Positions 34,093 through 42,597 of a stretch of 64,000 bases of DNA are shown here, one piece after another. The notes beneath the pieces are model-generated. The model was not told the DNA's origin, searched no databases, and saw nothing but the letters and a program-made list of their open reading frames with translations. The stretch comes from VXYL01 sp965199945 (GTDB taxonomy: Bacteria > Pseudomonadota > Gammaproteobacteria > Pseudomonadales > Azotimanducaceae): the NCBI GenBank assembly GCA_965199945.1, contig OZ241354.1:3100001-3164000 (forward strand). The letters run 5' to 3'. The position numbers were made by a program, and so were the translations under genes. The first letter of the stretch is position 1; every line of letters begins with the position of its first letter.

Positions 34093-35814
34093 ATGCTGAT
34101 CTACGCGCCTCCCGCCAACGACATGGCCTTCGTGCTGTTCGACGTCTTCCATGCGGACGCCGAGTGGGCGCGGATGGAGGGCATGGACCTCGATGCCGAT
34201 CTCGCCAAGGCGGTGTTGGACGAAGCCGCCAAGCTGGCGCGCGAGGTGATGCTGCCGCTCTACCAAAGCAGCGACGCGGCAGGGGCGCACTGGGACTCCG
34301 GCGTTGTAAACGCGCCGCCGGGCTTCAAGGACGCTTTCGCCGCACTGGCCGAAGGCGGCTGGTTCGGCGTTTCCGGCGAGCAGGCGCATGGCGGCCAAGG
34401 CCTGCCGAAGATGCTCACGGCGCACGTCGAGGAAATGTTCTGGGGCGCCAACACGAACCTCTATCTGTACGGCGCGCTCACCGTCGGCGCTGGCATCTGC
34501 ATCGCCGCCCATGCCGACGACGCCTTGAAGCGCGCCTATCTGCCGAAGCTCTACGGCGGCGAATGCACGGGCGCGATGGCGCTCACGGAGTCCCACGCCG
34601 GCACCGATCTCGGCATGATCCGCACCCGCGCCGAGCCCCTCGACGCAAGCCGCTACGCCATCACCGGCACGAAGATCTTCATCACCAGCGGCGAGCACGA
34701 TCTGGCGGAGAACATCGTCCACCTGGTGCTGGCGAAGCTGCCGGACGCGCCTGCCGGCAGCCGGGGCATCTCGCTCTTCCTCGTGCCCAAGTTCCTGCCC
34801 GACGGCGCCCGCAACGGCTTCGCCAGCGGCGCCATCGAACACAAGATGGGCATTCGCGGCAGCGCCACTTCCGTCATCAACTACGACGGCGCCGTCGGCC
34901 ACTTGGTGGGCGAACCGAACCAAGGCCTCGCCGGCATGTTCACGATGATGAACCACGCCCGGCTCTCGGTCGGCATCCAGGGTCTCGGCCTGGCGGAACT
35001 CGCCTACCAGAACGCCGCCGCCTACGCCCGGGAGCGGCTGCAGGGCCGCGCCGCCAGAGGGCCGCAGAACGCATCCGGGCCGGCCGACTCGATCCTCGTC
35101 CACCCGGACGTGCGGCGCATGTTGCTGACCCAGCGGGCGTTCATCGAGGGCGGCCGGGCACTCGCCGCCTACGTCGGCCTGATGCTGGATCGCGCCAGCC
35201 ACGCCAAGGCGCCGGACGAGCGCAAGGCGGCGCAAGCCGCGGCGGACCTGCTCACGCCGGTGGCCAAGGCGTTCCTCACCGACCGCGGCATGGAGTGCGC
35301 GTTGCTGGCGCAGCAGGTGTACGGCGGCCATGGCTACATCGTCGAGCACGGCGTGGAGCAGATCGTGCGCGACATCCGCATCAGCCAGATCTACGAGGGC
35401 ACGAACGGCGTGCAGGCGCTCGACTTCATCGGCCGCAAGGTGCTCCGCGACGGCGGCAAGACCCTGCGCGGCCTGATCGACGAGTTCCGCAGCGACGCCG
35501 TGGCGGACGAGTTCGCCGCGCCGCTGCAGGCCGCCTTCGACACCTTGACCCGCGCCGGAACGAGCTTGGCCGGCGCCATCGAGGACCCGGACCTGCCCGG
35601 CGCCGTCGCCAGCGACTTCCTGGAACTTGCCGGGCTTGCGATCTACGCCTGGCTGTGGGCGAAGATGGCCGCCGCCGACCGCGACGGCGAACGCAACAAG
35701 CGCGACGTGGCCAGGTTCTACTACGCCAAACTGCTGCCGAAGACCCTCGCCTTGGAGCAGAGCATCGCCGCAGGTTCAAGCAGCGTCATGGCGCTCGACG
35801 CGCAGCGGTTCTGA
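34093..35814 (+). CDS. Acyl-CoA dehydrogenase, long (DmdC-like) form
   Basis: A 573-residue FAD-dependent acyl-CoA dehydrogenase. The N-terminal YAPPANDMAFVLFDVF and the length near 580 are typical of the subfamily that includes 3-methylmercaptopropionyl-CoA dehydrogenase (DmdC). ALTESHAGTDLGMI, KIFITSGEHDLAEN and the late ISQIYEGTNGVQALDFIGRK (catalytic glutamate) are the family signatures. The substrate cannot be settled: DmdC-like enzymes also serve other acyl-CoAs. It follows the SDR gene closely and precedes a DinB-like gene. Confidence 0.9.
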   Translation: MLIYAPPANDMAFVLFDVFHADAEWARMEGMDLDADLAKAVLDEAAKLAREVMLPLYQSSDAAGAHWDSGVVNAPPGFKDAFAALAEGGWFGVSGEQAHGGQGLPKMLTAHVEEMFWGANTNLYLYGALTVGAGICIAAHADDALKRAYLPKLYGGECTGAMALTESHAGTDLGMIRTRAEPLDASRYAITGTKIFITSGEHDLAENIVHLVLAKLPDAPAGSRGISLFLVPKFLPDGARNGFASGAIEHKMGIRGSATSVINYDGAVGHLVGEPNQGLAGMFTMMNHARLSVGIQGLGLAELAYQNAAAYARERLQGRAARGPQNASGPADSILVHPDVRRMLLTQRAFIEGGRALAAYVGLMLDRASHAKAPDERKAAQAAADLLTPVAKAFLTDRGMECALLAQQVYGGHGYIVEHGVEQIVRDIRISQIYEGTNGVQALDFIGRKVLRDGGKTLRGLIDEFRSDAVADEFAAPLQAAFDTLTRAGTSLAGAIEDPDLPGAVASDFLELAGLAIYAWLWAKMAAADRDGERNKRDVARFYYAKLLPKTLALEQSIAAGSSSVMALDAQRF

Positions 35815-35857
35815 GAGCGACGGGCGAAGAAGCCAAGGGCGAATCGAGGAGAGCGAC

Positions 35858-36286
35858 ATGCGTAACACCGTCATCGAGAACCTCGAGCGGCGCATCGGCT
35901 TCTATGCCGACCTCGTCCAGGAGATCGACGACGAAACGATCAAGGCGCCGCTGGACGTTCCCAAGCACCGCTCGGTGGCGCTGCATCTGTGGTGCGTGGT
36001 GGGCACCCGCGAGAGCTACGCCAAGGCCATCGCGGCGGGCGAAATGCAGGGCTGGAGCTCGTCGGCGACCAGGCTCGACCGCGCCGAGTTCATCGACAAG
36101 CTCCACACGTCCGGCGCCGCGCTGCTCGACGCCGTGCGTTCCGTGCGCGACTGGACGCCCCATCGCGAGCGGCTGCTGGCGGAAGTGGCGGAGCACGAAG
36201 TGATGCACGAAGGCCAGATCATCCGCGTGATGTTCGGCCTAGAGAAGGAACTGCCCGCCTCTTGCTCCTGGGCGGCGTGCGGCTGA
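35858..36286 (+). CDS. DinB-superfamily protein
   Basis: A 142-residue four-helix protein with DinB-like features. Three histidines placed along the helices (ALHLWCVVGTRESY and AEHEVMHEGQIIRVMFGL) could bind a divalent metal, as in DinB/YfiT thiol-dependent hydrolases. An ATG preceded by CGAGGAGAG starts it. It is probably co-transcribed with the acyl-CoA dehydrogenase gene. The activity is unknown. Confidence 0.78.
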   Translation: MRNTVIENLERRIGFYADLVQEIDDETIKAPLDVPKHRSVALHLWCVVGTRESYAKAIAAGEMQGWSSSATRLDRAEFIDKLHTSGAALLDAVRSVRDWTPHRERLLAEVAEHEVMHEGQIIRVMFGLEKELPASCSWAACG

Positions 36287-36326
36287 CCGGATTCGCCAAT
36301 CCATCTGGCCACCGGCCTTTGCAAGA

Positions 36327-36355
36327 TTGTGCGCCATCGGCGCGCGCCTTAGGAT
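36327..36355 (+). promoter_or_regulatory. Candidate promoter before the nitronate monooxygenase gene
   Basis: TTGTGC (36327-36332), 17 bases and TAGGAT (36350-36355) have correct spacing and partial matches to sigma70 boxes. The gene's GTG start is 36 bases further on. Confidence 0.3.
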
Positions 36356-36391
36356 CAGCGCTTCCTTCATCTCCAACCAGCGAGGCCGCCC

Positions 36392-37402
36392 GTGAACTCC
36401 AAACTCTGCGACGAACTTGGCATCGAGTTTCCCCTCTTCGCCTTCAGCCACTGTCGGGACGTGGTGGCCGAGGTGAGCAGCGCCGGCGGCTTTGGCGTTC
36501 TCGGCGCCGCTGGCCACTCGCCGAAGACCCTGGACATCGAGCTCGGCTGGATCGACGACCACGTTCACGGCAAGCCCTACGGCGTCGATCTGCTGGTGCC
36601 GACCAGCATGGACAGCAAGGAGCAGGCGCTCACCGCCACCGAGCTGGAGGACCGCATCCCCGCGGACCACAAGCGCTACATCGCCGAACTGCTGGCACGG
36701 CACGACATCGACACCGCCGACTTGTGGGCGCACTCGGCGCCGGAAGGTCTCGGCGACAACATGCGCGAAGTCGGCGCGTCGAAGATTCTCGATGCGGCCT
36801 TCGCGCATCCGGTGAAGATGGTGGTGAACGCGCTGGGCGTGCCGCCGGGGTTCATGTTCGAGCGGGCGCGGGCGAAAGGCATCAAGGTCGGCGCGCTGGC
36901 GGGCGCCCGGGAACACGTCGTCAAGCACGCCGAAGCCGGCGTGGACGTCATCATCGTCGCCGGCACCGAAGCCGGCGGACACTGCGGCGAAGTCTCCACC
37001 ATGGTGCTGCTGCCCGAGGCGCTGCAAGCGCTGGAACCCTACGGCGGCCGTTCGCATGTGCTGGCGGCTGGCGGCATCGTCACCGGCCGGCAGATGGCGG
37101 CCTGCATGGCGATGGGCGCGGCCGGGGTGTGGACAGGCTCGGTCTGGCTCACGACTGCCGAAGCCGAGACGCTGCCGGTGGTGAAGGAGAAGATGCTCAC
37201 CGCGAACTCGCGCCAAACCGTGCGTTCGCGCAGCCGCACGGGCAAGTACACGCGCCAGCTCAAGTCCGCGTGGACCGATGCGTGGACCGATCCCGACGCG
37301 CCCGATCCTCTGCCCATGCCGCTGCAAGGCGTGCTCGCCGGCGCCGCGTTCCGCAAGTTCGCGGATGCGGCGGAGCGTTTGGCGGTGGCTGTCGCGGAGT
37401 AG
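36392..37402 (+). CDS. Nitronate monooxygenase-family FMN oxidoreductase
   Basis: A 336-residue TIM-barrel flavoprotein of the 2-nitropropane dioxygenase family. The FMN-binding strands show VIIVAGTEAGGHCGEVSTM and VLAAGGIVTGRQMAACMAMGAAGVWTGS, which are diagnostic. The N-terminus (LGIEFPLFAFSHCRDVVAEVSSAGGFGVLG) is also canonical, with the usual P-x-x-x-A strand altered. The start is a GTG. The histidine in GGHCGE is the catalytic base in true nitronate monooxygenases, although many relatives act on other substrates. Confidence 0.88.
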   Translation: MNSKLCDELGIEFPLFAFSHCRDVVAEVSSAGGFGVLGAAGHSPKTLDIELGWIDDHVHGKPYGVDLLVPTSMDSKEQALTATELEDRIPADHKRYIAELLARHDIDTADLWAHSAPEGLGDNMREVGASKILDAAFAHPVKMVVNALGVPPGFMFERARAKGIKVGALAGAREHVVKHAEAGVDVIIVAGTEAGGHCGEVSTMVLLPEALQALEPYGGRSHVLAAGGIVTGRQMAACMAMGAAGVWTGSVWLTTAEAETLPVVKEKMLTANSRQTVRSRSRTGKYTRQLKSAWTDAWTDPDAPDPLPMPLQGVLAGAAFRKFADAAERLAVAVAE

Positions 37403-37449
37403 GAGGTTCGCGGCGCTCGCCGAAGGCCGTTCGTCCGACGATTCAGGCG

Positions 37450-38328
37450 TCAGTAGTCGCGGCGCACCATCGCCGTGGCGAGGGAAGCCAAGTGCTCGGC
37501 CCGATCGCCGAACGGCGCCAAATGCCGTAGCGCACTCTCAAGGCGTTGTTCGGCAGCCTGCTTGGCCGCGTCAAGGCCGAGCAGACGCACGTAGGTGGAC
37601 TTGCCCCGTTGCGCGTCGGAGCCGCGCGGCTTGCCAAGGCGCGAGGTCTCCGCCGTCGCGTCGAGCACGTCGTCCTGGATCTGGAACGCCAAGCCGATCT
37701 CCTGCCCGAAACCGTCCAATGCGGCCATCTCCTCCGCCGGCAAGTCGCCGGCGCCAGCGCCGAGCGCCACCGCGGCATGGATGAGGGCGCCGCTCTTCAA
37801 GCGATGCATCCGTTCCAGCTCGTCGGCAGAGAGCGCACGGCACTCGCCAGCGATGTCCAGCACCTGCCCCCCGACCATGCCCGCGGCGCCGGTAGCCCGC
37901 GCCAGCAAACGCACGCTCCGCAGCGCCTTCGCCGGATCGTCCGTCGCCTCGCTCGCCACCTCGAAGGCGAGCGCCAGCAGCGCGTCGCCGGCCAGTATCG
38001 CCGTCGCTTCCCCGAACCGCGCGTGCAAGCTCGGCTCGCCACGCCGCAGAGCGTCGTCGTCGAGCGCCGGCAGGTCGTCGTGGGCCAGCGAGAACGCATG
38101 CACGAACTCCACCGCCACCGCCAAGCGATCCAAACTCTCGCCGTCGGCGCCGGAAAGCTCCCCGGCCGCGTAGACCAGCCGCGCCCGCAGCCGCTTGCCG
38201 CCGCGCACGGCATACCGCATCGCCTCGACCAGCCGCCCCTCGTCCGCCCCCAAGCCTTTCGACGACGGCAGCAGGTGCGCCAAGGCGGCCTCAATGCGCA
38301 CGACTTCGCGCTCGCCAGCGTCAATCAC
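37450..38328 (-). CDS. ispA: Polyprenyl (farnesyl/geranyl) diphosphate synthase
   Basis: A 292-residue class I prenyltransferase with the two aspartate-rich motifs DDLPALDDD and QDDVLD, and GGKRLRARLVYAAGE near the N-terminus. The bacterial short-chain spacing of the first motif (two extra residues) marks FPP synthase. It makes farnesyl diphosphate for quinones and undecaprenyl phosphate. The GTG at 38328 lies 10 bases after AGGAGG; an upstream TTG abuts the ribosome site and is unlikely. The usual neighbours xseB and dxs are missing here, so it is a stand-alone copy. Confidence 0.92.
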   Translation of the reverse strand: MIDAGEREVVRIEAALAHLLPSSKGLGADEGRLVEAMRYAVRGGKRLRARLVYAAGELSGADGESLDRLAVAVEFVHAFSLAHDDLPALDDDALRRGEPSLHARFGEATAILAGDALLALAFEVASEATDDPAKALRSVRLLARATGAAGMVGGQVLDIAGECRALSADELERMHRLKSGALIHAAVALGAGAGDLPAEEMAALDGFGQEIGLAFQIQDDVLDATAETSRLGKPRGSDAQRGKSTYVRLLGLDAAKQAAEQRLESALRHLAPFGDRAEHLASLATAMVRRDY

Positions 38329-38427
38329 GGCTCGCAACCCTCCTAATCAAACACGTACGAGATGCCGCGTGCTTCCCCTTGACACACCGCCGCAGCATAA
38401 TGCCCCAAGGTGTGCCGGAGGCGGCAG

Positions 38428-38706
38428 ATGGCCTATTTGGTGCTCGCGGGCGTGGTGTTGGCTGTGGTCGTGATTTTGCGTCTACGAAAGGTTGCGCCGG
38501 CGCAACCAAGCGCCCGATGCCAGGCCAGCACTGGAGCGTCAACCTCGGTGGCTGAGAATACTGGCGGAGTACACGATCGGCGGGCAGCCGGGGCAAAAGA
38601 AGCCGACGGACTGACAGACTGCGCGCCACGGCGGCCTCTGGGTCGCGGAGCGCCACGGGCACGCCGGCCGGCACCAAGCCGTGGGTGTGCGACAAATTTT
38701 GGGTAA
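38428..38706 (+). CDS. Small membrane protein reading frame, cut by an insertion sequence
   Basis: An ATG with CGGAGG upstream opens a frame that begins AYLVLAGVVLAVVVILRLRK, a clear single membrane segment, followed by low-complexity hydrophilic sequence. The frame runs into the left end of the ISKra4-like element at 38683, which supplies the stop codon. Without both insertion sequences the frame would run on into the following gene in another phase, so the tail may not be real. Only the membrane segment and the ribosome site support it. Confidence 0.35.
   Translation: MAYLVLAGVVLAVVVILRLRKVAPAQPSARCQASTGASTSVAENTGGVHDRRAAGAKEADGLTDCAPRRPLGRGAPRARRPAPSRGCATNFG
38674..38682. repeat. Left target-site duplication of the ISKra4-like element
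   Basis: CCAAGCCGT directly abuts the left end of the element. The matching right copy is found at 42512-42520, moved away from the element by a later insertion. Confidence 0.85.
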
Positions 38707-40325
38707 GTGTTCGCCAACGTCTCACGCGGCCTGCCTGTGGCGGTGTTCCCAGTAGTCGTCGAACCAGCCGCCGAGGCGGGCGCAGCGCACCCAGAGCACG
38801 GGGTTGGCGCCGGCCACCGTCCAGCGCATGCCGGTGCATTTCATGCGCCGCCCCACGACCGTCTTGCAGGCCGCCTCGACGCGCCCCGAACCGATCGGCA
38901 GGCCGAGCGAGCGGTACTCGGCGTAGCGCATCTGGCCGCGCCGCTCGGACAGGCAGCGGACCGCCTTGGCGCGTTCCCCGGCTCCCGCGCCGGGGCGCCG
39001 CAGCGCCGCCAGCACGTCGTCCATCCGCCCCGCTTCGAGCAGCCGGCACAGCTTCTCCGCCCACCGCTTCGCGGCCTTGGCGTCGTCCCCGTGGCGGCTC
39101 CGCGCCGCCGCCCACAGGTACTCCGCGGCGTGGAAGAAGTCCACGATGCGCACGGCGTTCGGGAACCACGTCCCGTACAGCCGCCGCAGCCAGTCCGCGC
39201 CGTCGCCCAGCGCCACGCCGACGTCCTCCGGCGCGAAGCCCAGCGCCGCCAGTTCGCGCAGCAGCCGCCGCGCCACCGGCGAGTCGCCCTTCGCGTCGTC
39301 CTCCGCGCTCTCGACCGCCGCGAAGTACCGCGTCGAACCCGCCGCCGGCCGCATCCCGCCTTCGCCGTCCGGCTCGACCACCCAGACCGCGCCGACCTTG
39401 GCCTCCCGCGTCGTCGCGCGCCCGCCGTCCTTCCCCTTCCGCCCCGCCGTCTCCGACGGCAGCGCGGGAATCCCCGTGCCGTCCAGTCCAACGCACAGAA
39501 TCCGTCCTTCCCGCAACGGCCGGCGAACCGGCGCCCCGTCGAACGACGCGTCGTTCGACGCCTCCCCGTCCCCGCCGACGACCGTGATCGATCCCGACAG
39601 CCACTCCGTCCACCACCGCTCCAGGTCGTCGCCCACCAGCCGCGTCGTCCGCTCCACCCGCTTCGCCCCGAAGTTCACCCCGGCCACCACGTTCAGCAGC
39701 CGGTCCGCCTCCGCGCAGCAGCACGCCGACCCCAGCTCGCTCGCCATCCGCCGCGCCGTCGGCGTCATCGACCCCTCAACGTCCAGGCGCGACGCCCGCG
39801 GACGCGCGCTCTTCCCGCAGGACAGGCAAACGTAGCGCCCCATCGCCAGCCGAACCCTGCCCAGCGCCGTCTCCGTCGCCGACCGCTCCCGACCCGCGCA
39901 GCGCATCCGGCCGCGGCAGCACCGCGGCGCGTTCGCCGCCCCGCAGTCCGAACGGTCGCCCTCCGCCGCCTCCTCCAGACCCCGGCGGCCCGCCTCCAGC
40001 ACCGCCTCCCGAACCAGGCCGTCCACGCGCGCCGCCGACGACCCGGACTCCATCAGCCTCGCCGCCAGCTCCTTCGCCGGCGCCGCCATCGACTTCGACA
40101 GCGCCGACAGCGCCTCGTCCAGCTCCGCCGCTCCCGCCTCCCTCTTGCCTTCCCCGTCCCAATCGCCGACAGTCCTCTTCGCCATCGCGGGCCTCCTTGC
40201 CCTTGGTCTCGCAAAACCCAAGAGTAGGCGGCCCGCGGTCGGCTCAACAACGCCTCCGCCATCGGCCAAGCGCCACGGAACACCCCCGCCGGAGCGTTCG
40301 CTTACCAAAGATCTGTCGCACACCC
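38683..40325 (-). mobile_element. ISKra4-family insertion sequence
   Basis: The element is 1643 bp long. The termini are inverted repeats: GGGTGTGCGAC at the left (38683-38693) and its exact inverse at the right (40315-40325), with further imperfect matching up to GGTAAG in both. It carries one transposase gene. The 9-bp target duplication is CCAAGCCGT, the right copy of which was split from the element by the ISAs1-type insertion at 40333. The intact ends suggest recent insertion. Confidence 0.88.
38722..40185 (-). CDS. ISKra4-family transposase
   Basis: A 487-residue transposase. There is an N-terminal zinc-finger-like region with paired cysteines (DCGAANAPRCCRGRMRC and YVCLSCGK) and a central DDE-type domain with Asp in LCVGLDGTGIPA and VALGDGADWL, and later IGSGRVEAACKTVV with the Glu. 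This order is typical of ISKra4/UPF0236-type transposases. The ATG at 40185 has AAGGAGG upstream. No frameshift is visible, so it may be active. Confidence 0.85.
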   Translation of the reverse strand: MAKRTVGDWDGEGKREAGAAELDEALSALSKSMAAPAKELAARLMESGSSAARVDGLVREAVLEAGRRGLEEAAEGDRSDCGAANAPRCCRGRMRCAGRERSATETALGRVRLAMGRYVCLSCGKSARPRASRLDVEGSMTPTARRMASELGSACCCAEADRLLNVVAGVNFGAKRVERTTRLVGDDLERWWTEWLSGSITVVGGDGEASNDASFDGAPVRRPLREGRILCVGLDGTGIPALPSETAGRKGKDGGRATTREAKVGAVWVVEPDGEGGMRPAAGSTRYFAAVESAEDDAKGDSPVARRLLRELAALGFAPEDVGVALGDGADWLRRLYGTWFPNAVRIVDFFHAAEYLWAAARSRHGDDAKAAKRWAEKLCRLLEAGRMDDVLAALRRPGAGAGERAKAVRCLSERRGQMRYAEYRSLGLPIGSGRVEAACKTVVGRRMKCTGMRWTVAGANPVLWVRCARLGGWFDDYWEHRHRQAA

Positions 40326-40332
40326 CCAAGCC
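40323..40332. repeat. Left 10-bp target duplication of the ISAs1-type element
   Basis: CCCCCAAGCC at 40323-40332 is repeated exactly at 42509-42518, immediately beyond the right end of the element. The first three bases are the last bases of the ISKra4-like element, which shows that the second element inserted across its edge. Confidence 0.88.
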
Positions 40333-42508
40333 CAGGGCTTTTTCACGCTATGTCGCAAGTGGTTGAGAGGGAAGGCGGAGGAGGAAGTGCTGGCTATGCG
40401 GGCGCGGAAGGTGTATCAAGGAGCGCATGGAGAGGATCGAAGCGCTGGCGGGGCGTCTGGACGTGGCGGTTCGGGAGGTGCGGTGCGACCGGCGCGGGCG
40501 GACGAGCGCCGGCGCTGGGACGCGCTGATGGCGGAGCACCACTATCTTGGGTTCAGGCAGTTCGCGGGCCGCGGCCTGCGGCACGTGGCGGAGTGGCGGG
40601 GCCATTGGGTGGCGCTCGTGGGCTGGCAGTCGGGGGCGTTCAAGTGCGGGCCTCGGGACCGGTGGCTGGGGTGGCATCGTTCGGTGCAGTTCCGGCGTCT
40701 GCACCTGATCGGGAACAACACGCGGTTCCTGGTGCTGCCGGAGGCGTCGGGGACGCCGAACCTGGCGTCGCGGGCGCTGTCGCTGAGCCTGCGGCGGCTG
40801 AGCGCGGACTGGCGGGAGGCGCACGGCCATCCTCTGGAGCTGGCGGAGACGTTCGTGGATCCGTCGCGGTTCCGCGGGACGTGCTGCCGGGCGTCGAACT
40901 GGACGCGGGTGGGTCGGACGCGGGGCTTCGCGCGGCACAACGGGCGGTACGTGGACGCGCATGGTTCGCGCAAGGAGATGTACGTGCGGCCGCTTCGCCC
41001 GGACGCGCGGGAGCGGCTGGCGTGCGCGGAGGACCGCGCGGAGTGGGGGCCGCCGAAGGCGTGGTCGGCGTCGTGGCGGACGGACGAGCTGCGTTCGCTG
41101 CGGGACCTGTTCGCGGAGCTGCCGGACTGCCGGCGCGGCCAGGGCAGGAAGCACCGTCTGGCGACGGTGCTGTCGCTGGTGGCGCTGGCGCGGCTGTCGG
41201 GGCGTTCGGGGCCGGCGGCCGCCGAGCGCTACGCGAAGGGGCTGTCGCAGGAGGAGCTGGCGGCGCTGGGGGCGTGGCGGAACCCGCGCGCGGGGAAGCG
41301 GGAGGCGCCGTCGGACTCGACGTTCTGCCGGGTGATGGCGGACACCGACCCGGACGCGCTGCAGCAGGTGCTGTCGCGCTGGTCGGCGCCGCGCGCGGAT
41401 GCCGACGCGGAGCGCGAGGAGGCTGCGGCGCGGGAGCGCGGGAAGGCCGCCGCGGGGAGGAAGGCGGCGGACGCCAGGGACATCCGCGACCGCTTCGACC
41501 GGCGGGCGCTGTCGGCCGACGGCAAGCGCATCCGCGGCGCGAACCGCAACGCCGGCGGCGACGCGCGCTTCGAGACCGTGACGCTGGTGGCGCACGACGG
41601 CCGGCCGGTGGCCAGCCGCTGCGTCCTCGAGGAGGGCGGCGAGGCCGCGGCCACCGCGGCGCTGCTCGAGGACGTGGACGTGCGCGGGCGCCTTGTCACG
41701 CTCGACGCCCTGCACCCGTCGTTCGACATGGAGCGCCGCCTGGTCGACGTCCACGGCGCCGACTACCTGTTCGCGGTCAAGGGCAACTGCCCGGAGACCT
41801 TCGCGGCGCTGGCGAAGATGGACTGGGACGCGCCCGGCGTCCGCCGCCACGAGGCGCCGCCGGAGAAGGCGCACGGGCGCATCGAGCGGCGCGCCGTCGC
41901 CGCGCGCGACCTGCCGAAGGGCATGCTGAAGTTCCGGCACGCCCGCCAGGCGTTCCGCGTCCGCCGCCAGCGGACCGTCGCCAAGACCGGCGAGGCCGCC
42001 GAGGAGACCGCCTACGGCATCTGCTCGGTCGCCGCCGAGCGCGCCGGCCCCGAACGCCTGCTGGCCTGGAACCGCGGCCACTGGATGGTCGAGAACGGCA
42101 ACCACCACCCCCGCGACGCCAGCCTCGGCGAGGACGCCTGCCGCGTCCGCGTCCGCCACGCGCCCGCCAACAACGCCATCATGAACAACATCGCCCTCGC
42201 CGTCGTCCGGCACCGCGGCTTCCGCTTCGTGCCGGAAGCCGTCGACCACTTCTCGATGCGCCGCGAGGACGCCTTCGACGCCGTCCTCTCGCCCGGATAG
42301 CCTGCTCCGCGCCTCCGCCGCCCCCCATCCGAAGCGTTCCGGCGCCCGCCGACGGCCGCCGTCCCCGGCGGGGGCGCGAAAACCGCCCAAACGACCACGA
42401 AATCACCGACCGGCAACAGACCGGCCGCGCATCGCATCGCCCACCCGTCCGGCTCAACCTCCCGTTTCCCGACCAGCCCCGCCTCGCCCCAAGCGTGAAA
42501 AAACCCTG
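40333..42508 (+). mobile_element. ISAs1-type insertion sequence carrying a DruA-like domain
   Basis: The element is 2176 bp with 17-bp inverted ends: CAGGGCTTTTTCACGCT (40333-40349) against the inverse of 42492-42508, one mismatch. It is flanked by the 10-bp direct repeat CCCCCAAGCC. It contains a single large transposase gene with an extra N-terminal DUF4338 domain. Bases 42301-42491 behind the gene hold no other reading frame of note. It is younger than the ISKra4-like element, whose edge it interrupts. Confidence 0.88.
40396..42300 (+). CDS. DUF4338 (DruA-like)-ISAs1 transposase fusion
   Basis: A 634-residue protein. Residues about 40-225 are DUF4338: HHYLGFRQFAGRGLRHVAEW, RDRWLGWHRSVQFRRL, NNTRFLVLPEASGTPNLASR and ETFVDPSRFRGTCCRASNW. 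The rest is an ISAs1-type DDE transposase: RKHRLATVLSLVALARLSG, LSADGKRIRGA, LVTLDALHP, YLFAVKGN and HWMVENGNHH. DUF4338 is the family of Druantia protein DruA. A second frame opens at 40427 with MERIEALAGRLDVAVREV after AAGGAG and looks like the original N-terminus; a GTGCG duplication at 40478-40487 separates the two. The in-frame ATG at 40396 has GGAGGAGG upstream. Confidence 0.85.
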   Translation: MRARKVYQGAHGEDRSAGGASGRGGSGGAVRPARADERRRWDALMAEHHYLGFRQFAGRGLRHVAEWRGHWVALVGWQSGAFKCGPRDRWLGWHRSVQFRRLHLIGNNTRFLVLPEASGTPNLASRALSLSLRRLSADWREAHGHPLELAETFVDPSRFRGTCCRASNWTRVGRTRGFARHNGRYVDAHGSRKEMYVRPLRPDARERLACAEDRAEWGPPKAWSASWRTDELRSLRDLFAELPDCRRGQGRKHRLATVLSLVALARLSGRSGPAAAERYAKGLSQEELAALGAWRNPRAGKREAPSDSTFCRVMADTDPDALQQVLSRWSAPRADADAEREEAAARERGKAAAGRKAADARDIRDRFDRRALSADGKRIRGANRNAGGDARFETVTLVAHDGRPVASRCVLEEGGEAAATAALLEDVDVRGRLVTLDALHPSFDMERRLVDVHGADYLFAVKGNCPETFAALAKMDWDAPGVRRHEAPPEKAHGRIERRAVAARDLPKGMLKFRHARQAFRVRRQRTVAKTGEAAEETAYGICSVAAERAGPERLLAWNRGHWMVENGNHHPRDASLGEDACRVRVRHAPANNAIMNNIALAVVRHRGFRFVPEAVDHFSMRREDAFDAVLSPG

Positions 42509-42511
42509 CCC

Positions 42512-42520
42512 CCAAGCCGT
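42512..42520. repeat. Right target-site duplication of the ISKra4-like element
   Basis: CCAAGCCGT matches 38674-38682. It lies beyond the right end of the ISAs1-type element because that element inserted between the ISKra4-like element and the end of its target duplication. Joining 38682 to 42521 rebuilds the empty site. Confidence 0.85.
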
Positions 42521-42597
42521 CGCCGCACGGTGGCCGGCGCGGCCAATGCGCTATGCTTCCTCGTTCGCGCCCCGAACATCCCAGCGGAAGCCCCAAC

